A stretch of DNA of 64,000 bases from Cryomorphaceae bacterium (GTDB lineage Bacteria; Bacteroidota; Bacteroidia; Flavobacteriales; UBA7430): contig BOWN01000003.1 in NCBI GenBank assembly GCA_019649675.1, positions 1-64,000 of the forward strand. Reading direction: 5' to 3'. The notes under the pieces were generated by a model. That model ran no database searches. It saw only the letters and a list, made by a program, of their open reading frames with translations, and was not told where the DNA came from. Both the position numbers and the translations under genes were made by a program. Below, piece after piece: positions 43,630 to 53,311 of the stretch; position 1 is the first letter of the stretch; each line of letters starts with the position of its first letter.

Positions 43630-45523
43630 ATGCTACGCAAATTATTTATTCTGTTTTTATTTTCAACCCCAATAATTGCTCAGGACCTATACTGGCCTGA
43701 AAATGAAATTGAAATTAACACAGACCAAAATGCAACTTATTTTTTTCAAGCATCAACTGTGTCAATAGATCAAGTCATAATTGACTATAGCCTTCGAATA
43801 GGAGCATTTTATATTGATGATAATAACCAATTAAAATGTGGAGGTATCTCAGATATTAATGGGAATTCACCATTTTCAATCTCACTTTTTGGGGATGATT
43901 CTTCAACACCTGAAAAAGATGGCTTTTCATCCGGAGAAGCTATTCAATGGATTGCGCTTGATACACAAGCGAATATTGTTATGAATGGAATCATAGCCTT
44001 CACAACAGGATCTAATTTATGGTCATCAAACTCTATTAACGTTGTTTCAAATCTTGATTTTACACCTCCAATATAGGTTGTACTGACCAAGCAGCATGTA
44101 ACTATAATCCCGAAGCAGAATTTGATAATGATCAAATTCCATGCGAATATGCAAGCTTTGGATATGACTGTTATTCTAATTGTATTGATCTTGATCAAGA
44201 TGGAATTTGTGACATTGATGAAACAGAGGGCTGTACTGATCAATTAGCTTGTAACTTTTATAGGTGCAACAGAGGAAGATAACTCATGTATTTATGCAGA
44301 GACAAATTTTGATTGTGATGGTAACTGTATAGATATAGATGAAGATTATGTTTGTGATTTTGAAGAGGTTTTTGGCTGTACTGATTCTACATTTATTGAG
44401 TTTAATCCATTAGCTACAGAAAATGATAATTCTTGTCAAAATATATTAGTTTTAGGTTGTTCAAGTATTGATGCATTTAATTATAATTCAAATGTAAATC
44501 TGGATGATAGTAGTTGTTTGTATTCATTTAATTTACTTTTCGAAAGCAATTTATCAAGCGTTTCAGTCAGTTTACAATTTCCAAATCAACTCTTTAACTT
44601 TTCCATTTTTACCAAATGGACTTGATATAGGTGATATAGTAGGAGGTTTTTATTATAGTGAAGGCTCAATTTTTTGTGCTGGATACTCCATCTATACAGG
44701 AAATGATGACTTAGCAATTACATTGAGTGGTGATGATGAATCGACCGAATTTATTGATGGGCTTGAAGATGGACAAGAAATATTTTGGGTTATCCAAGAT
44801 GAAAGCACCATGCTTAGCTACCAAATCTTATTAGATTATTCTTCTGGCGCAAATCAATTTACAGCTAATAGTATAAATTTTGTTTCTGCAATATATAACT
44901 CAGAAAATCAAATAGGTTGTATGGATGAAAGTGCGTTTAATTTTAATCCAAATGCAGTTATAAATACTAATTATTGTCAAGATATTATATTCGGGTGTAC
45001 AGATGTAAACGCTTGTAATTATGATGGAAATGCAAATACTGATGATGAGTCATGTTATAGTTTCGATGTTTTGCTTAGCTTCGATATAAATACTCAAAGT
45101 TTTAATGTATTTACTAATGCAGTAAACCCTGAATATTCTTGGCAAGTTGAAGATTTTATTTTGCCAAGTTATTCAAACTCATATATCCCTATCATTAACG
45201 GAAACTTTACAGTGTCAGTAAGTGATGAAAATGGTTGTGTTTATTCTGATGAATATCTTTTAGAAGACCTTTCTATTAATGAAGTTGTTGATATTGTAAA
45301 AATTTTCCCAAACCCTGTGAGAAACAATAAAGTTACTATATCGTCTATCCAACTTATTAGTCAGTTTGATTTGTATAATTCTGTAGGGCATTATATTTTA
45401 GGGAAGAACGACATTAATATGGAAAAAACAACTTTTGAAACAAATACTTTAAATAAGGGTATATACTATTTAAAAGTTATTCTTGAAGAGCAGTCAGTGA
45501 GATTAAAGTTAATAGTTGATTAA
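43630..45523 (+). CDS. T9SS-exported protein with Cys-rich DDGSC-type repeats (frameshifted)
   Basis: Starts MLRKLFILFLFSTPIIAQ (signal peptide). The first domain (RIGAFYIDDNNQLKCGGISD, GDDSSTPEKDGFSSGEAIQW) is the same Ig-like fold that precedes the GWN modules in its neighbours, and a second copy appears at about 44610-44890 (VGGFYYSEGSIFCAGYSIYT). Between and after are GCTDQAACNYNPEA, a calcium-loop-like DLDQDGICDIDE, GCTDSTFIEFNPLA and GCMDESAFNFNPNA repeats. The C-terminus is a full T9SS type A domain: KIFPNPVRNNKVTISS, FDLYNSVGHYILG, GIYYLKVILEEQSVRLKLIV. Frame breaks near 44075, 44262 and 44580. About 630 residues; role unknown, surface-located. Confidence 0.82.
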
Positions 45524-45582
45524 AATTATTTCAAATAATAACTAAACTAATAATGGCTAAATTAAGTTCTGCCTTTATTAGT

Positions 45583-46290
45583 TTAGTTGTTTGTATCAAC
45601 AATCTTGTATCCAACACCTTTGACGGATTTAATCAAGTTTACTCCCAGCTTGTTTCTAAGTCTAGTAATGTGAACATCTAAAGTTCTCTCACCAACAACA
45701 CTATCTCCCCAAATTGAATCGTATATTTTTTCTCTGGTAAACACTTTATTTGGTTTTTTAGCTAACATCACAAGAAGCTCAAACTGTTTTTTTGGCAATT
45801 CACATATCTTATCACCAATATGTACCACGTATGAATCTAGATCTATCCTAATGTCATTTATCTTAATAATTGTGTTAGGTGCTATATTTGAATAATTATT
45901 TAAGGCGTGCTCAAGTCTCTTTGGAGATTTAATTAATCTAGATTGTATAGCCTTAATTTTATTAACTAATAATTTCATTTTTATAGGTTTTCCTACAAAA
46001 TCGTCGCACCCAGCCTCATAAGATTTTATTTTGGTGTAATCATCAGATGATGCTGATAGCATTAAAATATAAATAGAGGGATTTATTTTTCTGAGTTTTT
46101 TACAAAGTTCAATACCATCAATTCCGTCCATCATGATATCTAAAATAACTATTGTTGGAAGAAATTCTTCATTTAATTCAAGTGCTTCTTCAGCATTTTT
46201 AGCACATTTAACATTGAATCCGTTCAATTTTAGATTATAATCTAAAATTGTTCTAATATCATTTTCATCATCAACAACTAATATTTTCAT
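45583..46290 (-). CDS. OmpR-family response regulator
   Basis: 235 residues: receiver domain (residues 1-120) with VVDDENDIRTILDYNLKLNG, phosphoacceptor Asp in TIVILDIMMDG, MLSAS and the conserved Lys in DFVGKPIKM. Then a winged-helix trans_reg_C domain, KKQFELLVMLAKKPNKVFTR, WGDSVVGERTLDVHITRLR, KSVKGVGYKI. A DNA-binding transcription factor controlled by phosphorylation. No histidine kinase is adjacent, so the partner is elsewhere in the genome. Followed upstream on the same strand by a second receiver-like gene. Intact frame; lies between the tRNA and the first array repeat. Confidence 0.92.
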   Translation of the reverse strand: MKILVVDDENDIRTILDYNLKLNGFNVKCAKNAEEALELNEEFLPTIVILDIMMDGIDGIELCKKLRKINPSIYILMLSASSDDYTKIKSYEAGCDDFVGKPIKMKLLVNKIKAIQSRLIKSPKRLEHALNNYSNIAPNTIIKINDIRIDLDSYVVHIGDKICELPKKQFELLVMLAKKPNKVFTREKIYDSIWGDSVVGERTLDVHITRLRNKLGVNLIKSVKGVGYKIVDTNN

Positions 46291-46338
46291 ACTGAGGGAC
46301 TTTTATCGTTTATTATATTATGACTTTGTCATAATCAG

Positions 46339-46755
46339 TTAACTTGTTGTTAGATTATTCATATTTACAGCTGAAAATAAACTTGAAAAATCTTCAGACA
46401 ATCTTACTAAAGCTTCAATTTGAGCCAATAAATATTTCGGTGATTTATTATAGTTAAAAACAAAACTAGCTCCAGTTTTAAGAGCATATAAAGCTTCATA
46501 AGAATAAGTACTATTACATAAACCAATTAGAATGGGTTTTTTTTCTAGAGTATTGTATTTCGGCAGAAAAGAACCTAAATCCTCACCATTAATAAAAGTC
46601 TCACTGATTATAACATGGCTGTTACAAACATAATCATAGATCTCTTCAGAATTGAATTTTGTAATGTGAGTTACATGAATCCCTCTTTTTTTTAAAAATA
46701 ATATGTGTGATTCAATATATTCAAGCTTGTCTGAAATGAATAATACTTTTTTCAT
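46339..46755 (-). CDS. Degenerate stand-alone receiver-like protein
   Basis: 138 residues with a receiver-type start (MKKVLFISDKLEYIESHILF) and overall alternating strand/helix pattern, ending in AQIEALVRL as in receiver helix 5. Key residues are missing: the acidic pair is replaced, the phosphoacceptor position reads VIISETFINGEDLG with no aligned Asp, and the invariant Lys of GKP is Asn or Lys-Ser (FVFNYNKSPKY). It therefore probably does not undergo normal phosphotransfer. It precedes the OmpR-type regulator by 49 bases and may be co-transcribed with it, perhaps as a pseudo-receiver partner. Confidence 0.6.
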   Translation of the reverse strand: MKKVLFISDKLEYIESHILFLKKRGIHVTHITKFNSEEIYDYVCNSHVIISETFINGEDLGSFLPKYNTLEKKPILIGLCNSTYSYEALYALKTGASFVFNYNKSPKYLLAQIEALVRLSEDFSSLFSAVNMNNLTTS

Positions 46756-46900
46756 AATACAATTTTTACAAAAAAAGCTATTTTATAAATACTTATTGTT
46801 AATGATAAATTACGTTTGTATTAAATAGAGACTGAATAAATTGAAATCTAGTTTAAATTTAAAGTTAGTTTAACTTCAAATTAAGTTTATTATTTCTCAA

Positions 46901-46995
46901 ACTTCATTAAATCCTTCCAAAAGCGGTTCGAACGAGAACCAACAAGGGGAGCCTTATAGGACAACTTAATATTTTTATTGAGTTGTCCTTTTTTT
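46901..46995 (+). repeat. Array repeat 1 (core plus terminator)
   Basis: AAATCCTTCC, then AAAAGCGGTTCGAAC, GAGAACCAACAAGGGGAGCC and TTATAGG, followed by hairpin GGACAACTTAAT...ATTGAGTTGTCC and a T run. The core contains the inverted repeat GGTTC/GAACC around GAACGA. The right half and hairpin equal those of tRNA-Asn. Confidence 0.9.
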
Positions 46996-47395
46996 ATGAT
47001 GCTACAACCCTTGTCAATACTGAGAAAATGGAACAATGCTTCATTGAAAAAAGCGGTTCGAACTTTTTTCCCATCAAATTGTAATTTTTCAGGAAATATC
47101 GAACCAATAATTGTTTGTTTCTCTTTAAAGTCCCTATCAGTAAGCCTTTCGGGGTAGATTAGTGATAAAGTTAATTCCGTTTTTTATCCAAGTATGATAG
47201 TCCGTATTTTGTGCTTTTAATTCCCGGAGTTCATCCTGGTATTTTAAGCGTTCTTTTTTTAGATTTTCAGACATTTCACCATAGTCCTCAGCACTTATTT
47301 TATCACCCAAAAGTAGTTCTTGTATTTTCTGAATCTTATCTCATATTGTTGTTAATTTCTTGCTTAATTTTTTTATTATCTCCTTATGTCATATG
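46975..47395 (-). pseudogene. 3' end of a serine recombinase gene (remnant, copy 2, longer)
   Basis: Minus-strand reading with two shifts: DKIQKIQELLLGDKISAEDY, GEMSENLKKERLKYQDELRE, LKAQNTDYHTWIKNGINFIT, then QTIIGSIFPEKLQFDGKKVR and TAFFNEALFHFLSIDKGCSI. This is the coiled-coil plus C-terminal tail of a recombinase-family (serine) site-specific recombinase. The zinc ribbon and catalytic domain are missing. The last 250 bases match the remnant beside the tRNA at 38206-38475 with a few substitutions. Confidence 0.78.
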
Positions 47396-47489
47396 AAGAA
47401 CTATTTATCAATATTTTTGATGTTAATTAATGTTAATTTTTTTTTTGTTAAATAATCAATAAATATTTTTACTTGCAAGCTTTATAACA

Positions 47490-48419
47490 ATGACTGTTGA
47501 AATTTCAAATCTTACCAAAACCTTTGACGGACAGAAAGTACTAAATGACATTAGTTTCTCTGTTAAACAGGGTGAAATTGTTGGTTTTTTAGGTCCTAAC
47601 GGTGCTGGCAAATCAACTACAATGAAATTAGTTACGGGTTTTCTTAACCTTGAGTCTGGAAACATTTCTATCAACGGAAATAGTATCTCAAAATACCCTG
47701 ATTTAATTAAGAATAAGATTGGTTATTTGCCTGAGCATAATCCACTCTATCTTGATATGAGAGTTACAGATTATCTTAACTATTGCGGTTCACTTCAGAA
47801 AATGAGTTCTTCAGAAATTATAAATAGAACAAAAGAAATGATAAAAGTTTGTGGATTAAATAAAGAAAAACACAAATTTATTGGTGAGTTGTCAAAGGGA
47901 TATCGACAAAGAGTTGGAATAGCTCAAGCTATGATTCATGATCCTGAAATTTTGATTTTAGATGAGCCAACTACTGGTTTAGACCCAAATCAGATTATTG
48001 AAATCAGAAAATTAATTAAAAGTTTAGGTAAAGAAAAAACAGTCATATTAAGTACTCATATATTGCCTGAAGTAGAAGCAACTTGTGACAGAATATTAAT
48101 TATTAATAATGGTGAAATAGTTGCAGATGGAACAGCAGAAGATCTTAAGTCCGCAGCAACTGCACAAGAAACAATTAAATTAAGAATAGATTGTGATGAA
48201 ATTAAAGAGGTTGAAAATCTAATTAGTAAAATAACTGGCGTATTAACTGTTGATATTAGAAACGAAGAAACCGGAGAAATTCTGGTTAAGTCTTCCTCTA
48301 ATCTTAACATTACTAAATCAATTTTTGAATTATGCGTCAAAAATCAATGGATTTTACATGAAATGACACCAAATCAAACAAAACTTGAAGATATTTTTAG
48401 AAATTTAACTTTAAACTAA
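47490..48419 (+). CDS. ABC transporter ATPase (GldA-like)
   Basis: 309 residues. Walker A GFLGPNGAGKSTTMKLVTGF (residues 31-50), Q-loop GYLPEHNPLY, signature LSKGYRQRVGIAQAMIHD, Walker B ILILDEPTTGLDP and the switch His in VILSTHILPE. The C-terminal third (DUF4162-like) is typical of ABC-2 exporters. Together with the next three genes it forms an ABC-2/GldG/DUF4340 module of unknown cargo. Similarity to gliding gldA is general; no gliding genes accompany it. It ends one base before the permease gene, so the genes are co-translated. It lies in the first array unit. Confidence 0.9.
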   Translation: MTVEISNLTKTFDGQKVLNDISFSVKQGEIVGFLGPNGAGKSTTMKLVTGFLNLESGNISINGNSISKYPDLIKNKIGYLPEHNPLYLDMRVTDYLNYCGSLQKMSSSEIINRTKEMIKVCGLNKEKHKFIGELSKGYRQRVGIAQAMIHDPEILILDEPTTGLDPNQIIEIRKLIKSLGKEKTVILSTHILPEVEATCDRILIINNGEIVADGTAEDLKSAATAQETIKLRIDCDEIKEVENLISKITGVLTVDIRNEETGEILVKSSSNLNITKSIFELCVKNQWILHEMTPNQTKLEDIFRNLTLN

Positions 48420-48420
48420 A

Positions 48421-49140
48421 ATGAATTTAATTTTATCTGTTGCTAAACGTGAGTTGAGTGTATTCTTTGACTCTTTAATTGCCTACGTAATGTTGCTGGG
48501 GTTTCTAGGTTTTAGTGGTTTTTTTACTTGGCTTTATGGAAATGATATTTTTTTAGTTGGACAAGCAAACCTTAAAACTTTTTTCACAATTTCATCTTGG
48601 ACATTATTTTTCTTTATACCAGCAATTACCATGAAAATGATTGCAGAAGAAAAAAAATCTGGTACGCTTGAATTAATTTTAACAAAATCTATTTCTGATA
48701 GACAATTCATAATAGGAAAATTTCTTGGTGCTGTTTCTTTGGTTTTGGTTGCATTAGTTGCAACTTTTCCATACGTAATAACATTATCTTTGATAGGAGA
48801 TTTAGACAACGGTGGAACAATTTGTGGCTATTTTGGACTTTTTTTAATGACAATAGCATATGCTGCAATAGGTATTTTCTCAAGTAGCTTGACTAACAAT
48901 CAGATTGTTGCCTTTATGCTTTCGCTGGTCATTTGTTTATTTTTTCATATAATTTTCGATGTACTCGCAGCTAATTCAACTGGGATTATTAGTTGGTTAT
49001 TTGAAACTTTAAGTTTACAGACTCATTTTGATTCTATTTCAAGAGGTGTTATAGATTCAAGAGATCTGGTATATTTTATTTCAATCACAATTCTTGGTTT
49101 ATTTTCAGCTGAACTCTCATTATCAAAAAGCCATTCTTAA
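48421..49140 (+). CDS. ABC-2 type permease (GldF-like)
   Basis: 239 residues with six predicted membrane helices: LIAYVMLLGFLGFSGFFTWL, TLFFFIPAITMKMIAEEKKS, VSLVLVALVATFPYVITLSL, CGYFGLFLMTIAYAAIGIFS and others. The motif AEEKKSGTLELILTKSISDR after helix 2 is characteristic of ABC-2 permeases. It is the membrane partner of the ATPase just upstream (1-base gap) and precedes the GldG-family gene by 9 bases. Intact frame. Confidence 0.9.
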   Translation: MNLILSVAKRELSVFFDSLIAYVMLLGFLGFSGFFTWLYGNDIFLVGQANLKTFFTISSWTLFFFIPAITMKMIAEEKKSGTLELILTKSISDRQFIIGKFLGAVSLVLVALVATFPYVITLSLIGDLDNGGTICGYFGLFLMTIAYAAIGIFSSSLTNNQIVAFMLSLVICLFFHIIFDVLAANSTGIISWLFETLSLQTHFDSISRGVIDSRDLVYFISITILGLFSAELSLSKSHS

Positions 49141-49149
49141 ATATTTGAT

Positions 49150-50654
49150 ATGCGTAATTTAAGTTTTTCGTCTATTCTTTTTTTAGCAATACTTTTAATG
49201 TTAAACCTCATTAGTGATCAATATTTTTTTAGAATTGATCTTACAGAAGACAAGCAATACACTTTAAGTAAGGCAACAAAAGATATTTTAAGCAACTTAG
49301 AGTCTCCAGTTACAGTGAAGGCATATTTCTCTGAAAATTTACCTTCAAATGTTTCACAAGCAAAAAATGATGTTTTAGATTATTTGATAGAGTATTCGAG
49401 AATATCAAATAATAATCTTGTTTACAAATTCATTGATCCAAGCTCTAATGAAAGTAATGAAGCTGAGGCAATACAAAATGGAATTAGTCCCGTGATGATT
49501 AATATTCGGGAAAAAGATCAAGTAAAACAGCAAAAGGCATATCTCGGTCTCGTAATTGAAATGCTTGATCAGAAGGAAACAATTCCATTTGTTAAACCAG
49601 GGGCTGCTCTAGAGTATGCTCTTTCATCTTCAATTAAAAAGGTATCTCTAAAAGATAAGCCTGTCATAGGAATAGTGCAAGCTAATGGAGAAGCAGAAAT
49701 TGAAGAAATTCAGCAGGTTGACGCTGGGCTTAGTGTTTTGTATGATGTTCAGAGTTTAAATTTATTAAACGATTTGAATAATAAATTATATTCTACAATT
49801 GCTCTAATAAATCCAGAAGATTCACTTACTTCAGATGATTTAAAACAACTTGATAATTATCTTGATAAAGGTGGCAATATTCTTATTGCCATGAATGCTG
49901 TTGTTGGAGATTTTACAAATGCTAAGGGATATGTTAAAAACATTGGGATATCAAATTGGTTAAAGTCAAAAGGTATTACTGTAGGTGAAAATTTCGTAAT
50001 TGACTCTAATTGTAGTAAAATATCAGTTCAACAACAACAAGGTTTTTTCGTTATCAGTCAAGTATATCATTTCCTTATATCCCAATCATCACGAATTTTG
50101 CTGACCACCCTATAACTAAAGGAATAGAAGCTGTTATTATGGAGTTTGCTAGTTCCATTGAATATAATCAAATTGATACTTCAAACATATTTACTCCAAT
50201 TGCTTTTCATCAAAAAAATCAGGTATATATGATGCGCCACTAAACTTTGAAATTCAAAAACAATGGACATCTTCAGATTTCACTGATGAGAAAATTATTG
50301 TTGGAGGTGTCCTGGAAAATAAAAATAAAAATGGAACTATATCCAAAATATGTATATTCTCAGATGGAGATTTTCCTGTTGGTGGAAAAGGACAAGATCA
50401 AAAAGAGTTCCAGCTGATAATATAAATTTATTGATTAATTCAATTGATTGGATGACTGATGATACTGGACTAATTGATTTAAGAACAAAAGGAATAAAAT
50501 ATAGACCAATTGATGACCTTAAAGATTCTAAAAAACATTTTTAAAATATTTAAATTTTTTACTACCAATTATTTTAGTTCTATTATATGGACTTTATAGA
50601 ATCCAATCTAATAAATTCAAAAGAATTCATCTAATGTCAAAGAATTATGACTAA
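49150..50654 (+). CDS. GldG-family ABC auxiliary protein (frameshifted)
   Basis: Membrane-anchored protein with the ABC_transp_aux (GldG) fold. The N-terminal helix SFSSILFLAILLMLNLISD is followed by FFRIDLTEDKQYTLSKATKD and LSNLESPVTVKAYFSENLP, the family start. GIVQANGEAEIEEIQQ and DNYLDKGGNILIAMNAV follow. Frame shifts near 50045, 50215 and 50395; the continuation reads ITNFADHPITKGIEAVIMEF, ICIFSDGDFPVGGKGQ, NSIDWMTDDTGLIDLRTKGI and a C-terminal membrane helix (NFLLPIILVLLYGLYRI). The stop at 50654 overlaps the next ATG by 8 bases. Confidence 0.85.
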
Positions 50655-51599
50655 AAGAAACAAATTAATGGTGCTAATTTTAGTTGCACTAGTTACAATA
50701 TATTTCACTAACAATTATTTTGAAAAGTATAATTCAAAATCGATTTTAAAATCTCAAGTATTAAATTTCGATCCAGACAATCTATATAAAATTATAATAA
50801 ATTCTGATAATCAAATTGACACCCTGATTAAAGCTAATGATAATTGGTTGATAGTTAAAGATCGAAAAAAGTTAGTGCAAGAACTTCCGATATAAACTCA
50901 ATATTTAATCAATTATCAAATTTAAAAATTGAGAGATTAGTTAGTAATTCAAATAAAGATTGGGGTAAATATGAACTTACCGATTCTTTAACTACTTCAG
51001 TAGAAATATTTGAAACAAACGAATCATCTTCAAAAATTTATTTTGGAAAAACAGATCTAGGTAACCCACAGTATTATAATTCTGGCTATCAAAATCAGCC
51101 TCCTATATCATATGTTAGAGTAGATGATGATAGTCGAATTTATCAAATTTATGGGTACTATGAACTAATGTTTTCAAGTGGGTTAAATTCATTCAGAAAT
51201 AATCAGCTTTTTAATTTGGATTCTATAATTAGTATCGAGATTAGTCGTGATGATTCTGTCAGTAGGACATATAATTTTAAAGAATCTAAGTGGATTACAA
51301 ATACAAAAGATTCAGTAGACTTAATGAAAATGGATGCTTATGTAAAATATATTTCTAAACTGAATCTTACAAATTTTTATGATGATTCAAATTTGAAAAC
51401 AAGTTATCTTTCAAAGCTTAAATTAATTAACGAACAAAATAAAGAGTTTCTTCTATATGCATATAGTGATACTATTTCAGAAGATTATGTGGTCACTTCA
51501 AGTGAAAATTCCAATAATTACTTTAGGTTAAAAGATAAAGAAGAATATTCTAAGATTTTTTTGAAAATTAGAGGTTATTTATTTACAGGATCTTCTTGA
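50647..51599 (+). CDS. DUF4340 domain protein (one frameshift)
   Basis: About 317 residues with an N-terminal membrane anchor (KLMVLILVALVTIYFTNNYF), then the DUF4340 pattern: NLYKIIINSDNQIDTLIKAN, WLIVKDRKK, NQLSNLKIERLVSNSNKDWG, YELTDSLTTSVEIF, KIYFGKTDLGNPQYY and SYVRVDDDSRIYQIY. One indel near 50875 splits it. DUF4340 proteins commonly follow GldG-family ABC genes, as here; the function is unknown. The stop codon lies within the left end of array repeat 2. Confidence 0.82.
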
Positions 51600-51685
51600 G
51601 ATCTTTTCAAAAGCGGTTCGAACGAGAACCTACAAGGGGAGCCTTACAGGTCAAGTTATTTTTAAAAATAACTTGACCTTTTTTA
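51592..51685 (+). repeat. Array repeat 2
   Basis: AAAAGCGGTTCGAACGAGAA followed by CCTACAAGGGGAGCCTTACA, then the perfect 32-base palindrome AGGTCAAGTTATTTTT and its complement, then Ts. The preceding gene ends inside its left edge. Confidence 0.92.
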
Positions 51686-51720
51686 ATTTCTTATATTTAC
51701 ACTTATAATTCCCAGAAAGC

Positions 51721-53124
51721 ATAAAAAAACTACTTTATTTATTTCTAGTTTTTCCCCTTGTATTATTAGGTCAAGATAACCACGTTCTCATCTTTGATGG
51801 AATTAATCGTGAATATCTTGTTTACACCCCAGAAAGTTATGATAGTTCATTGGATTATCCAGTGTTGTTTAATTTTCACGGTGGAAGTGGCTATGCTAAT
51901 GATTTTATTTACACAAATGACATGAGGCCTATTGCAGATACTGCTGGTTTTATAGCTGTTTATCCACAAGGCGCTATAGACCCTGATGGTGGAACCACTT
52001 CATGGATTCACAAAGCACCAACTGATCATGATGATATCTATTTTGTTGAAGCAATTATTGATGCACTTAGTTTAGATTATTCAATTGATCAGAATCGTAT
52101 ATATGCCTGTGGTTATTCAGAGGGTGCTATTCTTTCTTACGAATTGGGCTGTCGATTAAATGATAAAATTGCTGCATTTGCAGCAGTTTCTGGAAGTATG
52201 CTTGATAATTATTACAGAGATGATATCTATGGATGGGGTCCTTGTACTCCTGTTCACCCAACGGGCATGATGCTTATCCCTGGCACAATTGATCAAAATC
52301 CACATTCTACTTACGAAGGACTTTCTTATGGTGATATGCCACTATATATGTCGGCAAATGGCATTACCGACTACTGGTCTAATTTCAACAATACGGATAT
52401 AAATCCTGTTGTAACCGATGTAGTTAATAGTGCTCCAAATGATGGAAGTACTGTTGAAAGAAAACTATGGTTAAATGGAGATAACTGTGTATCTATTCAG
52501 GAGTTAAAAGTAATTAATGGAGATCATGACTGGCCTGGATCCTCCGGAAATATGGACATAAATGCATCAGAAGAAATATGGAACTTTGTCTCACAATTTA
52601 ACTTAGAAGGACAAATTGATTGTTATTATATTATTGAGGATTGTACAGATGAAAGTGCATTAAACTATAATCCTAATGCAAATCAAGATGATGGTTCATG
52701 TTATTTTGAAAATAATTCAGATGTATGTTTTGCAAATCCTATAGAAGGGTGTACATCACTTGCAGTTTGGAATCCTGTTTGTGGATGTGATGGTGTTACA
52801 TATTCAAATTCTGGAGATGCTGCTTGTAATAATATCAATGAATTTACAAGTGGTGAGTGTGATTACGTTTCAAATAATCCATGTTCTAGCATTTCAATTT
52901 TATTGTCTCAGGGTTGGAATATGATTGGTTTCGCTTGTTCAGAAAATACAAATGCACTAAATGCTTTTGCTGCAATCCAAGACAAAATTATTATTGCTAA
53001 AGACGGAGAAGGTAATGCATATTTACCAGATTGGGATTTTAATGGTCTTGGTGATTTAGAAAGAGGCTATGGTTACTTAATAAAAGTTTCAGAAGAAATA
53101 AGTAATTATAACATTTGCGAATAA
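51721..53124 (+). CDS. Secreted LpqC/feruloyl-type esterase with Cys repeat, Kazal-like and GWN modules
   Basis: An alpha/beta hydrolase of the polyhydroxybutyrate depolymerase/esterase D-like group, about 467 residues. The signal peptide KKLLYLFLVFPLVLLGQ starts at about 51721 but with ATA where ATG is expected; an in-frame TTG at 51850 lies inside the domain and is not the start. Domain blocks: LVYTPESYD, NFHGGSGYANDF (oxyanion hole), AVYPQGAID, ACGYSEGAILSYELG (nucleophile GYSEG), MMLIPGTIDQNPH, and INGDHDWPGSSG (catalytic His). After residue 300: [20 protein letters not shown], a Kazal-like segment (WNPVCGCDGVTYSNSGDAAC), then one GWN/FNGLGD module. No sorting domain follows, so surface anchoring is unclear. 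Confidence 0.85.
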   Translation: MKKLLYLFLVFPLVLLGQDNHVLIFDGINREYLVYTPESYDSSLDYPVLFNFHGGSGYANDFIYTNDMRPIADTAGFIAVYPQGAIDPDGGTTSWIHKAPTDHDDIYFVEAIIDALSLDYSIDQNRIYACGYSEGAILSYELGCRLNDKIAAFAAVSGSMLDNYYRDDIYGWGPCTPVHPTGMMLIPGTIDQNPHSTYEGLSYGDMPLYMSANGITDYWSNFNNTDINPVVTDVVNSAPNDGSTVERKLWLNGDNCVSIQELKVINGDHDWPGSSGNMDINASEEIWNFVSQFNLEGQIDCYYIIEDCTDESALNYNPNANQDDGSCYFENNSDVCFANPIEGCTSLAVWNPVCGCDGVTYSNSGDAACNNINEFTSGECDYVSNNPCSSISILLSQGWNMIGFACSENTNALNAFAAIQDKIIIAKDGEGNAYLPDWDFNGLGDLERGYGYLIKVSEEISNYNICE

Positions 53125-53144
53125 TTACATTAATAAAATAACAC

Positions 53145-53174
53145 AAAAGCCACCCCATTAAGGGTGGCTTTTGT
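53145..53174 (+). terminator. Intrinsic terminator after the esterase gene
   Basis: AAAAGCCACCC / GGGTGGCTTTT perfect 11-bp stem with a 6-base loop, 21 bases after the stop. Confidence 0.9.
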
Positions 53175-53305
53175 TATTTGTTAATGTTTTGTTATCATTT
53201 AGAACACACTAATAATTGGCAAGATTTTAGCGTTTTAAATATTGTAAAGATTTCATAATCCTGGGGGGATAGTTAGAGAGGCCACTCAACTTCGAGTGGC
53301 TTTTT
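53173..53305 (+). other. Conserved non-coding element, copy 1, ending in a terminator
   Basis: About 110 bases with no open frame (AATGTTTTGTTAT, CTAATAATTGG, TTTTAAATATTGTAAAG, TTTCATA) end in the hairpin GCCACTC/GAGTGGC plus T run at 53279-53305. A related sequence with the same landmarks in order lies at 59942-60062 and a more damaged one at 60168-60290. In the first two cases it sits directly before an array repeat. It may be a small RNA or a cassette without an ORF. Confidence 0.5.
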
Positions 53306-53311
53306 CATTCC

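Noticed and set aside
47490-51599. Gliding motility genes gldA/gldF/gldG
   Set aside because: The linked DUF4340 gene and the location inside the array suggest a general ABC-2/GldG-family module; no gldB, gldJ or other gliding genes accompany it. Named only as Gld-like.
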